Part shown: piece after piece, positions 26,104 through 33,566 of the stretch
Layout: every line of letters begins with the position of its first letter
Position numbering within the stretch: the first letter of the stretch is position 1
Assembly (NCBI GenBank): GCA_945883565.1
Contig: CAMCXO010000027.1
Span: forward strand, 1-33,566
Direction of reading: 5' to 3'
DNA: 33,566 bases
Origin: Chryseobacterium gleum
GTDB lineage: Bacteria > Bacteroidota > Bacteroidia > Flavobacteriales > Schleiferiaceae
Notes under the pieces: generated by a model
Told to the model about the DNA's origin: nothing
Database searches by the model: none
Seen by the model: the letters and a program-made list of their open reading frames with translations, nothing else
Translations under genes and position numbers: made by a program

Positions 26104-27210
26104 ATGAATTCGCTTTTTTTATTGCAGCTCCGACTGTACAACTTTCGTAATCATCCTCAGTTAAGCCTCACTTTTAGTTCCAAAATAAATGGCATTGCCG
26201 GGCCCAATGGCACCGGAAAAACCGCCCTTCTCGAAGCCATTCACTTTTTAAGTATGGGCAAAAGCCCTTTCACTTCAAACGACAAAAACTGCTTGCTATT
26301 GGGTGAAAATGCTTTTATGCTTGATGGCCAATACCAACGAATTGAGCAAAGTGAGCACATACAATGTGGCTGGCAAGAGGGAAGTAAAAAGACCCTAAAG
26401 CGAAACAGTAAAACCTACGAACGACTCGCCGACCACATTGGCCTATTGCCTTGTGTTACCATTGCCCCAAAAGACCACGAACTGATAGAAGGCCCGGCCG
26501 AGCTGCGCCGAAAGCTCGTTGATTCGGTACTTTCACAGGCCAACTCGCGCTATTTAAATGCCTTGCTTACTTACTCTAGGGTGTTACAGCAACGAAACGC
26601 CTTTCTAAAGCAACAACAGCAAGCGCATACGCCCGATTTTGATACCATGTTGGAGCACTATGATTTTCAGCTTTTTCAAAACGGACAAGTTATTATTGAA
26701 TACCGCAGCCAACTGGCCCAACAGCTCCAAAGGCCATTAAATACCTATTACCATCAATTGAGCCAAGGCCGCGAAAGCGCGTCCATCTTGTATCAGGCTT
26801 CTTTGAAGGCAGAAGATTTTCTTCAAAGCCTTAAACAAAACAAAAACCACGACCTCCGCCTTGGATTTACCGGCAAAGGACCTCATAAAGATGATTTTGT
26901 ATTTCAACTACAGGATCAGGCACTAAAAACCTTCGCCTCACAAGGCCAGCAAAAGAGCTACCTCATTGCTCTTAAACTCGCTCAATTCGAGTTTATAGCG
27001 CAAAACATTGGCATAAAGCCTATCATGTTGCTCGATGATATTTTCGACAAACTCGACGAAAACCGGGTAGAACAACTTGTAACTTTGGTCAATTCGACCA
27101 GCTTCGGGCAAATATTTTTAACCGATACCGATCCGGAGCGCACCGAACGCATTATTAAACACATTAATCAAAACGCCAGCCTTATTCGCTTTCCACTAAA
27201 CACCCCCTAA
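26104..27210 (+). CDS. recF: DNA replication and repair protein RecF
   Basis: RecF is an SMC-like ATPase that, with RecO and RecR, loads RecA at gapped DNA. ATG 26104 gives 368 residues beginning MNSLFLLQLRLYNFRNH, matching the family start. An in-frame ATG at 26065 would add 13 residues without family support. Walker A is GPNGTGKT (33-40). The ABC-type signature is SQGQQKS (about 279-285). Walker B is MLLDDIFDKLDENR (about 306-319). The central helical arm is present. The gene is followed after 2 nt by a DUF721 gene, a common bacteroidetal pairing. It is not next to dnaA, dnaN or gyrB here, unlike in many other bacteria. Confidence 0.96.
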   Translation: MNSLFLLQLRLYNFRNHPQLSLTFSSKINGIAGPNGTGKTALLEAIHFLSMGKSPFTSNDKNCLLLGENAFMLDGQYQRIEQSEHIQCGWQEGSKKTLKRNSKTYERLADHIGLLPCVTIAPKDHELIEGPAELRRKLVDSVLSQANSRYLNALLTYSRVLQQRNAFLKQQQQAHTPDFDTMLEHYDFQLFQNGQVIIEYRSQLAQQLQRPLNTYYHQLSQGRESASILYQASLKAEDFLQSLKQNKNHDLRLGFTGKGPHKDDFVFQLQDQALKTFASQGQQKSYLIALKLAQFEFIAQNIGIKPIMLLDDIFDKLDENRVEQLVTLVNSTSFGQIFLTDTDPERTERIIKHINQNASLIRFPLNTP

Positions 27211-27212
27211 AC

Positions 27213-27506
27213 ATGCGCCGTAACCAAGATGAAGAAACCGCTTTTGGCATACTTAAGGAAGTGTTTGCCGCATACGGTCTTAACCAAGGTCTCGATTTGG
27301 CCCGGTTGCGACTGCATTGGAAAACCTATTTAGGCCCCGACCTCGACCGAGCCACCAAAAACCTCAGTTTAAAAAACGGTGTTTTGTATGCCACTATGGA
27401 TGGCTCTGTGCCACGTGCCGAAGTGTTTAACCGCCGAAGCGCCCTATGTGCCTACTTAAACGAACATCTCACCGATTTAAAAATTAGCACCATACGTCTG
27501 GTTTAA
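27213..27506 (+). CDS. DUF721 (DciA-like) protein
   Basis: The 97-residue protein has the short DUF721 domain: an N-terminal helix with LKEVFAAYGLNQGLDLARL, the WKTYLGPDLDRATKNLSLKNGVLYATM core, and the VPRAEVFNRRSALCAYLNEHL helix. DciA proteins carry this domain and recruit or load the replicative helicase DnaB in bacteria that lack DnaC. This copy is the compact single-domain form without an extra disordered arm, so a helicase-loader role is plausible but unproven. It starts 2 nt after the recF stop and is probably cotranscribed with it, which places it with replication and repair. Confidence 0.85.
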   Translation: MRRNQDEETAFGILKEVFAAYGLNQGLDLARLRLHWKTYLGPDLDRATKNLSLKNGVLYATMDGSVPRAEVFNRRSALCAYLNEHLTDLKISTIRLV

Positions 27507-27666
27507 ATATCAAAGTAATAGTGTTTCAGGGCATCTCTATAAAGGTAAAAGCTGGTTTTAGAATTATGAGTCACTTTATGCCCCTTCAGTAACTCAATTT
27601 TCGTTTTTTCAGCTTAACGTTTTGGCTTTTGTTGGTTTTTGTTTTTTTAACATGGCTTTTACATTT

Positions 27667-27699
27667 TTGTGTTCTTGTGGGGTTAAGCCTGTATATTTG
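27667..27699 (+). promoter_or_regulatory. Promoter of the sensor kinase/response regulator unit
   Basis: TTG (27667-27669, end of a TTTTTG run) and TATATTTG (27692-27699) are separated by 22 bp. This is a complete Bacteroidota promoter (TTG, 17-23 bp, TAnnTTTG). It ends 12 nt before ATG 27712 and supports that start over an upstream in-frame TTG at 27622. The remaining 205-nt gap (27507-27711) has no gene. Confidence 0.65.
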
Positions 27700-27711
27700 A
27701 AAAAACCACCT

Positions 27712-29715
27712 ATGGGCTTAAGGCTATTATGGCTTTTGTTGTTAGCATTGGCTTTTGGGCTTGGTGCACAACCAGTTTCGGTTTACGATTCGGTATTTTT
27801 TAACGAACAGCGTGAGTTAGGGCTTTTGTTGAGCTCTAATCCGCAGGCCGGTGTTAAGCGTGTACGCCAATTGGTGGCCGATGCGGCTTCTAAACCGCTG
27901 AGTTTGTCGCGCTACCAGGCAGTGGGAATGGCCCATACGCTGTGGGGGGCTTATTTGGCCCGTTTGGGCAAATCCGATAGTGCCGAAATGGTTCAGCGTA
28001 TTTGTTTGGGATTGTACCGTCGCGAAAACGACACCTTGCGCATGAGCTCCATTTATTATAATCTGGGCATTGCGGCCATGCGAAAGGGCTATTTGTACAC
28101 CACCCAACAGTATGTAGACAGTGCTTTGAGCTGTTACCAGATTTTAAATCTCTATGACAAGCCTGTAAGGGCCTATGCTTTGCAAATGGCGGTTTACAAT
28201 AATGGGGGAGAATATGAAAAGACCCTTATGCTGCACCGAAAGGCGCGGCCAATGCTGTTGAGGCTAATGAATCAAGAGCCGGATGCAGCCACTCAAAAAA
28301 ACTTAAGAGAATTGGAGGTCGGTTACTTTAATGCCATGGGAAATGCGTGGTCGGGGCTAAGGCAAGAAGACAGTGCTTTTGTGTATTTTGCCCAGGCATA
28401 CCGCCTTATAGAGGCTGAGCAATTGCAGTCTATTAAGCTCCAAATCGGAGCCAACTACTGCAAATCGGCCGCTACTTTGGGCAAATTCGATTTGGCAAAC
28501 CGCTTGTTGGAATCGCTTTTACCTGAATCAGATTCATCTAACCACCACACCCATTTTACCTTGGTGGCTGCAAAGGCCGAGGTACTGAACAAACAGCAAA
28601 AAACAGAAGAAGCATTGGCGCTTATGGCGGGCATTATGGCCCAATTAAAGCCTGATGATTTGCCCGATTTGTATGGCGATATGTATGAAGTTTACAGCGA
28701 ACTGTGCCAAAGTGCCAAGCAGTTTGAAGCATCGCTGTACTATAAAAACAAGGCCGACAGTGTGCGGCTTTTTACTTTAGACGAACGCAAGCGCCTGCTG
28801 GGAGAAGAGCTCAGTCAGAAATTCGAACTGCGTGAAAAAGATTTAAACATTAAGTTTTTAGAAGAAACTCAGCTTTTAAAAGACGATTTAATTGAAAAAA
28901 CCAATCAGCGAAACCGATTGTACCTCATTTTGGCTTTAGCGCTTGCGGTGGCAGTGGCCCTTGCCCTTTATGCATGGCGCATCACCTTAGAACGCAACCG
29001 CAAAACCCAAGAGCTTAACGGGGCTTTGAGTGAGGCGCTTAATTTCCAAAATGCACTGTCTACCGTACTTACCCACGACATTCGCAACTATTCGGCGGCG
29101 GTTGATATTGCCCCTAAAATTATTGCCCACCACCTGGGGGCCGGTCGTTACGATGAGGCTAAAACCATGCTACAGGCTATGGCCCTGCAACTGCACCAGC
29201 TTCACTTAAGTGTTAACAATCTTATGCTTTGGGCAGTGCCTCAAATGCGTTCGGGTGCTTTTGGCACTTTAGAGTCTTGCAATGCCGCCAAACTGATAGA
29301 ACAACAAGTGGAAGCTGTAAACGATTTAGGCCTTTCGGCGGGCATTCTAATTAAAACGGAAGTCCAAGTGCCCGAATCGCTGGTTTTGCATAAAACGGCT
29401 TTTGAAGTGGTTTTGCGCAATATGTTGTTTAATGCCCTTAAGCACAGTAAAGCCCAAAACCTGAATATTAAGGCCACATTGAGTGAAAAGCGGTTAAATT
29501 TGGTGATAAGCGACGACGGCATTGGCCTTGACGAAAGGGCTGTGGAATCTTTCGGTATGGGTTCTCAAGAATTGGCCAATCATTGGAAAAACACCCAGGG
29601 GGGGTTTGGACTTTGGATTATGAAGTTGTATTGCGAAAAAGCCGATGCCCTTATAAGCTATACCCGTTTAGGTGAAACAAGCCAGTTTGTTTTTCAATTT
29701 CCTTTATCTGAATGA
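27712..29715 (+). CDS. TPR-type sensor histidine kinase
   Basis: The protein has 667 residues from ATG 27712. A signal peptide or N-terminal anchor (1-20, ending GLGAQ) leads into a periplasmic part (about 21-390) with TPR-like helices (for example GKSDSAEMVQ, YYNLGIAAMRKGYLYTTQQYV). After a coiled stretch comes one transmembrane helix (about 404-422, rich in L, A and V). The kinase core has the dimerisation/phosphoacceptor helix TVLTHDIRNYSA with His455. The HATPase domain has an N box (NMLFNALKHSK, about 570-580), G1 (DDGIGLDE) and G2 (GGFGLWIM). The usual proline after the H box is missing. The stop overlaps the ATG of the response regulator (ATGA), so the two form a cognate pair. The signal is unknown. 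Confidence 0.92.
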   Translation: MGLRLLWLLLLALAFGLGAQPVSVYDSVFFNEQRELGLLLSSNPQAGVKRVRQLVADAASKPLSLSRYQAVGMAHTLWGAYLARLGKSDSAEMVQRICLGLYRRENDTLRMSSIYYNLGIAAMRKGYLYTTQQYVDSALSCYQILNLYDKPVRAYALQMAVYNNGGEYEKTLMLHRKARPMLLRLMNQEPDAATQKNLRELEVGYFNAMGNAWSGLRQEDSAFVYFAQAYRLIEAEQLQSIKLQIGANYCKSAATLGKFDLANRLLESLLPESDSSNHHTHFTLVAAKAEVLNKQQKTEEALALMAGIMAQLKPDDLPDLYGDMYEVYSELCQSAKQFEASLYYKNKADSVRLFTLDERKRLLGEELSQKFELREKDLNIKFLEETQLLKDDLIEKTNQRNRLYLILALALAVAVALALYAWRITLERNRKTQELNGALSEALNFQNALSTVLTHDIRNYSAAVDIAPKIIAHHLGAGRYDEAKTMLQAMALQLHQLHLSVNNLMLWAVPQMRSGAFGTLESCNAAKLIEQQVEAVNDLGLSAGILIKTEVQVPESLVLHKTAFEVVLRNMLFNALKHSKAQNLNIKATLSEKRLNLVISDDGIGLDERAVESFGMGSQELANHWKNTQGGFGLWIMKLYCEKADALISYTRLGETSQFVFQFPLSE

Positions 29716-30422
29716 CGTATAAAACCGTTGTAATAGAAGATGAACCCATTCACCTGGAAAATGCCCGCTTAATTTGCGATGAATTGGGTTGGCCTATATT
29801 GGGTTATGCCGATAATGTTTTTGATGGTTTGGCCTTGGTTTTACGCCACAAGCCCGACCTGGTTTTGCTCGATATTATGCTTAAAGAAGGAGGCAATGGC
29901 TTAGAACTCCTCAACGATATTCGCAAACACCTCGACCCTCTTATTGTACTTACAACCAGTATGCTCAATACCGATTTCATAAACCGGGCAGCCCAGGCCG
30001 GTATTGGCAGCTACCTCATTAAACCCTTGCAAAAAAGCACCCTGTATTCGCAAGTAAGCCTAGAAATGCAAAAAAGACTCCATCAGGTTCAAGGGCCTGC
30101 AGAAGCTGTTTTGCTTAAGCATGCCACCGGTACCGATAGAGTGTCTTTTCAAGATATTTATTATCTGTCTACAGCAGGCAACCGCTATTGTACCTATTTC
30201 TGTAAAAACCGCGAGTACCGCATTCGCATTGGGCTTACCGAAGCCATGGCCGAGTTGCCAGGCAGTATGTTTATTCGCATACATAAGTCGTATGCCATTC
30301 GCGTTTCGGCCATTCGCACCCTTTTGGGCCAACACGATGTTATGCTCGAAAACGGCGTTGTATTGCCTGTAGGGGAGGGGTTTAGAAAAACCATTTTAGA
30401 GGCCTTACAAAGGCTAAAGTGA
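29712..30422 (+). CDS. LytTR-family response regulator
   Basis: The protein has 236 residues. The receiver domain (1-120) has the acidic pocket Glu9-Asp10, phosphoacceptor Asp54 (LVLLDIML), Thr81/Thr82 and Lys104 (LIKPL). All residues needed for phosphorylation are present. The LytTR DNA-binding domain (about 130-235) is recognisable by IYYLSTAGNRYCTYF, FIRIHKSYAIRVSAI and the ending VLPVGEGFRKTILEAL. The start codon overlaps the kinase stop (ATGA), so the two are translationally coupled. Its targets are unknown. The T9SS surface-protein gene 111 nt downstream is the first candidate, and the repeat GGGTGA-AAAA lies in between. Confidence 0.94.
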   Translation: MTYKTVVIEDEPIHLENARLICDELGWPILGYADNVFDGLALVLRHKPDLVLLDIMLKEGGNGLELLNDIRKHLDPLIVLTTSMLNTDFINRAAQAGIGSYLIKPLQKSTLYSQVSLEMQKRLHQVQGPAEAVLLKHATGTDRVSFQDIYYLSTAGNRYCTYFCKNREYRIRIGLTEAMAELPGSMFIRIHKSYAIRVSAIRTLLGQHDVMLENGVVLPVGEGFRKTILEALQRLK

Positions 30423-30437
30423 CAGAAAAACCGGGTT

Positions 30438-30483
30438 GGGTGACAAAATACCCCCTTTCAGGTCGATTTTTAGGGTGAAAAAT
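30438..30483 (+). promoter_or_regulatory. Direct repeats and -7 box upstream of the last surface-protein gene
   Basis: GGGTGACAAAA (30438-30448) and GGGTGAAAAAT (30473-30483) are near-identical, with starts 35 bp apart. Downstream, TAGTTTTG (30504-30511) matches the TAnnTTTG promoter box exactly and lies 22 nt before the ATG at 30534; no TTG is seen at -33. LytTR regulators often bind imperfect direct repeats upstream of a promoter. Here the spacing is larger than the usual roughly 21 bp, so binding by the adjacent regulator is only a possibility. Confidence 0.3.
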
Positions 30484-30533
30484 TCGCAGAAATTAAAGTC
30501 GGATAGTTTTGATGTTAATAACCCATCAACCCT

Positions 30534-33503
30534 ATGAAACCAAAATTCAACACCTTATGGCTGTTTGGTATGCTGCTAATCGCTTTTAGCACCTTCGCAC
30601 AGCCTACTGCCGAGGTTACAGCCTTTCAAGGCTCGCTAACCCTAAACAATCCCCAAGCCTACACCAATTCAGAAATGGTGGTAAATCATGCGGTTAAAAA
30701 TGAATTAGGCGAAACATACCTAACCGGGTATTTTAAAGGCGATGTTAATTTCCACCCCAATGGTGGCAGTACATGGCGCAGCTCCAATCAGGGCATTAAC
30801 GGCTTTAACCGAAACGACGCCTTTTTTATGAAACTCGACAGCACCGGCAACATAGAATGGCTGCATACTTTTGGAGACGATAGAAACGATTCGGGCGAAT
30901 TGTTGATGTTGGCAAACGATGGAACCGTGTATTTATTAGGGTCATCGCCCAGTAACCTCGATTTAGACTTTGGCCCTGGTCAACATCTTATTAACAATTT
31001 TGCCTCGGCTTATGGCAGTTTTATTGCTGCTTATCAACCCAATGGAAACCTTATTTGGGCGGGCTTGCTAAATGCCAGCTACAGCTTAGCCTCTTCGTCT
31101 ATTTCATGCCAAGCCACTTCGCTCGACATCTACCAAAACGAATTACGCATTGCACTTTCTAACCGCGGTGCCCTTTATTACAACAATACTCTACTTGGAT
31201 TTGAAAACGCTTATGGATCTCCTCCTAACGTTGGGTTTGTAGAAGATATTTATGTTGTGAGCTTAAATCGATTAACAGGTGGCCACTTGTGGAACCAGCG
31301 AAGCTTTTCTGTTCCTGGCGCTATTGGTACAGACATTTATGGCTTAGGCCACGATTCTCAGGGCAATGTTTATGCAGCAGGTACTGTAAATGGCACGGTA
31401 CGGTTTAACAGTGCCGACCTTAATACCCATTACATTTCGGGTTATGAAGATGGTTTTATTTGGAAACTCGATAAAACCGGGAACTTTCGCGATGTGAAAT
31501 TTATCCGCAGTCAGGGTATTTACTCATCTTCACAACGAGATCACCTTAGCAGTTTGCACATAGACAACGATAAACTATACATAGGAGGATATTTCTATGG
31601 CGATAGTGTTGATCTCGATCCAGGCCCCAGTAGTGTTCAAATTGTAAAAACCGGCAGTGGTACCGATGCTTTTTTGGTTGAGTGGGACACCACGTTAAGT
31701 TACCACAATCACTTGCATTGGTCGGGCTTGGGCAACCAAATTCTTTACAATATCCAAACCGATTCGCTAAGAAATGTATATGCTTTGTTGCAGAATTCGG
31801 GCAGCACTTTTATAGACCCCGTTGGGCAAACCCTTCCGGCTACCGAATATACAGGCCTAGGTTACGCCACCTCCAATATTATAATGGCCTGTTTTAACGA
31901 GCAATTTCAGTTTCAATTCGGTCTTAAAACCAGCAGTCCATCGGCCAATGCTTCATCTGCCGTGGCCAGACGAAGCAGCGTTGGAAACGGACATTGGCTG
32001 GTTTCAGGTTATTTCAAAGGCCAGATAAATCTTAATCCCACCAACAACAGTTTGTTTTCAGCCGCAGGCACCCAAGATGGGTTCTTTATAGACATAGCCA
32101 ACCTACCACAACCCTTGCCTCAGGTGCAAACGTTAAACGCCACACTTCAAAGCGCCGGCGAGGCCTTGTTTTCTGCAAGTATTCCGGTAGGCACCGGCAA
32201 TGTGCAAACCAAAGGTTTTTGCTGGAACTTTACAGGAAATCCTAATTTTAACGATGCCTTTGTAAACCTGTCGGCCAATTCGCCTTTTGCTTACACCCTT
32301 ACGCCTTTAAATGCCGGCAGTACCTACTATGTACGCGCCTTCGCCATAAGTTTAAACCAAGATACCGTTTTCGGCAACGAACTGTCTCTTTTGGTTCCTG
32401 TTTCGTGCCTAAACGGAGGTGGCTGGGCCACCCGACAGGCGCTCTACAGCCTCGAGTTTTCGCACAGCTTGTTTACCACCACCCCCAATGTGGCGCTACA
32501 ATACCGATTGCAAGGCGAAAACCAGTGGACCCAATTACCGGTTAGTGGTGCAAGCCGCACTGTAAACAACTTGGCACCCGGTCTTTACGAATACCGTTTT
32601 TATGGCATTGGCACAGCCGATACCCTTTGCATCGACACCATTGGGGTATTTTGCGCCCGCAACGTTCAATATTCCGCCAATGTGTTCCAAGCCGGTTACC
32701 TCGATGCCCTGCCGGCCAACAGCGCTCGCGTAAACATCTTTAACGTAAGTGGCGGAAAAAGTCTTTACAAATTCGAGCTCGAAAACATCATAAGTCATCA
32801 AACCCTAAGGGCCGAAAACCGCCGAAACTATACCTTTTCTCAATTAAACGGCGGCATATACTACTTAAGGGTTTTCGATGCTTTCAATTGCTTGGCCGAT
32901 TCGGTAATGCCCGTTGTTATAAATGCCCTCGATACTGCTTACATACCTAACCTGATAAGCGCGGTAAACAGCAGCCCCAACGGTTTTCGTCCCATTTGGA
33001 ATCGACCCCGTCAAAACGGCCAAATCATGCCTGGGGTTTTAAGCTACCAACTGCGTGTTCGCAACGAAACCGATAACCAATTGGTAAATGTTTACACCAA
33101 TATAGCCGATACCTTTTTGCATGTAAACAACCTCATTCCCGGAAAATTGTATCGATTTAACGTTCGCAGCCGCTACAACCCGGGAAGCGGAGCGCAAAAC
33201 TCGGCCTACTCCATTCGCCGTGATCGAAACCTCGGGATTGGCGGAAACAAAAATCCTGATGTATCTATGACACCCACAGCCAATGTTCGCGTATATCCCA
33301 ATCCAACCCCAAACATTTGCCACATAGAAGCACAACAAGGCTCCAATATTAAACTCCTTGACATGCAAGGCCGATTGTTGCAAAAGTTAGAGCCAACCAA
33401 CCTGCACACAGAAATAGATTTAAGCCCCTATGCCGCAGGCACCTATATGCTTATAATAGAAGGTCCTACCCAGCCCAAAGCATACAAAATTCAGAAACTG
33501 TAA
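30534..33503 (+). CDS. Large T9SS type A surface protein with propeller-like repeats
   Basis: The protein has 989 residues. The signal peptide is 1-22 (MKPKFNTLWL, ending STFAQ). The first about 530 residues hold several beta-rich units that include YLTGYFKGDVNFHPNGG, LDLDFGPG, YIGGYFYGDSVDLDPGPS and LVSGYFKGQINLNP. The recurring core GYFxGxVxLxP suggests a beta-propeller of the SBBP-like class. Further on are fibronectin-III-like segments (around 540-620 and 810-900, the latter with SYQLRVRNETDN and GKLYRFNVRSR). The last about 70 residues form a type A T9SS sorting domain (VRVYPNPTPN, then YAAGTYMLII). It is predicted to be exported across the outer membrane. The substrate or partner is unknown. 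It follows a two-component pair that may control it, and a clear terminator follows. Confidence 0.9.
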   Translation: MKPKFNTLWLFGMLLIAFSTFAQPTAEVTAFQGSLTLNNPQAYTNSEMVVNHAVKNELGETYLTGYFKGDVNFHPNGGSTWRSSNQGINGFNRNDAFFMKLDSTGNIEWLHTFGDDRNDSGELLMLANDGTVYLLGSSPSNLDLDFGPGQHLINNFASAYGSFIAAYQPNGNLIWAGLLNASYSLASSSISCQATSLDIYQNELRIALSNRGALYYNNTLLGFENAYGSPPNVGFVEDIYVVSLNRLTGGHLWNQRSFSVPGAIGTDIYGLGHDSQGNVYAAGTVNGTVRFNSADLNTHYISGYEDGFIWKLDKTGNFRDVKFIRSQGIYSSSQRDHLSSLHIDNDKLYIGGYFYGDSVDLDPGPSSVQIVKTGSGTDAFLVEWDTTLSYHNHLHWSGLGNQILYNIQTDSLRNVYALLQNSGSTFIDPVGQTLPATEYTGLGYATSNIIMACFNEQFQFQFGLKTSSPSANASSAVARRSSVGNGHWLVSGYFKGQINLNPTNNSLFSAAGTQDGFFIDIANLPQPLPQVQTLNATLQSAGEALFSASIPVGTGNVQTKGFCWNFTGNPNFNDAFVNLSANSPFAYTLTPLNAGSTYYVRAFAISLNQDTVFGNELSLLVPVSCLNGGGWATRQALYSLEFSHSLFTTTPNVALQYRLQGENQWTQLPVSGASRTVNNLAPGLYEYRFYGIGTADTLCIDTIGVFCARNVQYSANVFQAGYLDALPANSARVNIFNVSGGKSLYKFELENIISHQTLRAENRRNYTFSQLNGGIYYLRVFDAFNCLADSVMPVVINALDTAYIPNLISAVNSSPNGFRPIWNRPRQNGQIMPGVLSYQLRVRNETDNQLVNVYTNIADTFLHVNNLIPGKLYRFNVRSRYNPGSGAQNSAYSIRRDRNLGIGGNKNPDVSMTPTANVRVYPNPTPNICHIEAQQGSNIKLLDMQGRLLQKLEPTNLHTEIDLSPYAAGTYMLIIEGPTQPKAYKIQKL

Positions 33504-33527
33504 ATTCCAAAGTATCGATTTCGAAAG

Positions 33528-33549
33528 ACCGCCTTCGGGCGGTTTTTTT
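33528..33549 (+). terminator. Intrinsic terminator after the last surface-protein gene
   Basis: ACCGCC (33528-33533) and GGCGGT (33538-33543) pair around a stable TTCG tetraloop, followed by a run of seven T (33543-33549). It starts 25 nt after the stop codon at 33501-33503. Confidence 0.93.
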
Positions 33550-33566
33550 ATTGAACAAGGGGGCCT

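Noticed and set aside
27529-27583. Inverted repeat GGGCAT ... ATGCCC downstream of the DUF721 gene
   Set aside because: It has a six-base arm with a 43-nt loop and no T run. This is expected by chance at this scale.
27622-27711. Upstream TTG start of the sensor kinase
   Set aside because: It would precede the clear promoter at 27667-27699. ATG 27712 gives a clean signal peptide directly.

Overview
The window comes from a chromosome of the phylum Bacteroidota. Three proteins carry type IX secretion (T9SS) sorting domains, which are confined to that phylum. Intergenic regions repeatedly show the TAnnTTTG promoter element. Essential genes lack Shine-Dalgarno sequences, and a DUF3467 gene directly follows rpoC. 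I cannot name the genus. A free-living, possibly Flavobacteriales- or Cryomorphaceae-like organism would fit.

Positions 1-13154 hold the classic tRNA/tuf/ribosomal protein/RNA polymerase block: the 3' end of tRNA-Tyr, tRNA-Gly(TCC), tRNA-Thr(GGT), tuf, a terminator, tRNA-Trp(CCA), secE, nusG, rplK, rplA, rplJ, rplL, rpoB, rpoC, a DUF3467 gene and a strong terminator. The order parallels thrU-tyrU-glyT-thrT-tufB-secE-nusG of E. coli. A 12-bp hairpin lies between rplL and rpoB, and rpoB starts with TTG.

Positions 13155-16995 hold a small YegP-like (DUF1508) gene convergent with a secreted GH13 cyclomaltodextrinase-type amylase. Divergent from the amylase is a T9SS-exported protein with three starch-binding-like modules. 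The divergent promoter region contains a near-perfect palindrome, a candidate operator.

Positions 17036-24784 hold prfB (release factor 2, without the usual programmed frameshift), a 1072-residue SBBP/PKD/CHU_C surface protein, an ArsC-family reductase, a conserved 487-residue protein of unknown function, a PhnP-like metallo-hydrolase and a MarC-family membrane protein. The last two overlap convergently by 42 bp.

Positions 24806-27506 hold a TPR membrane protein plus ribH on the minus strand, and divergently recF plus a DUF721/DciA-like gene. Positions 27667-33549 hold a TPR-containing sensor kinase translationally coupled to a LytTR response regulator, then a large T9SS-exported surface protein and a terminator.

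Most of the window is core genome. I see no mobile element, CRISPR array or obvious defence system. The best leads are regulatory: the rplL-rpoB hairpin, the predicted leaderless promoters, the amylase operator and a terminator embedded in an opposing gene. Two conserved unknown proteins (DUF3467 and the 487-residue protein) are also worth attention.
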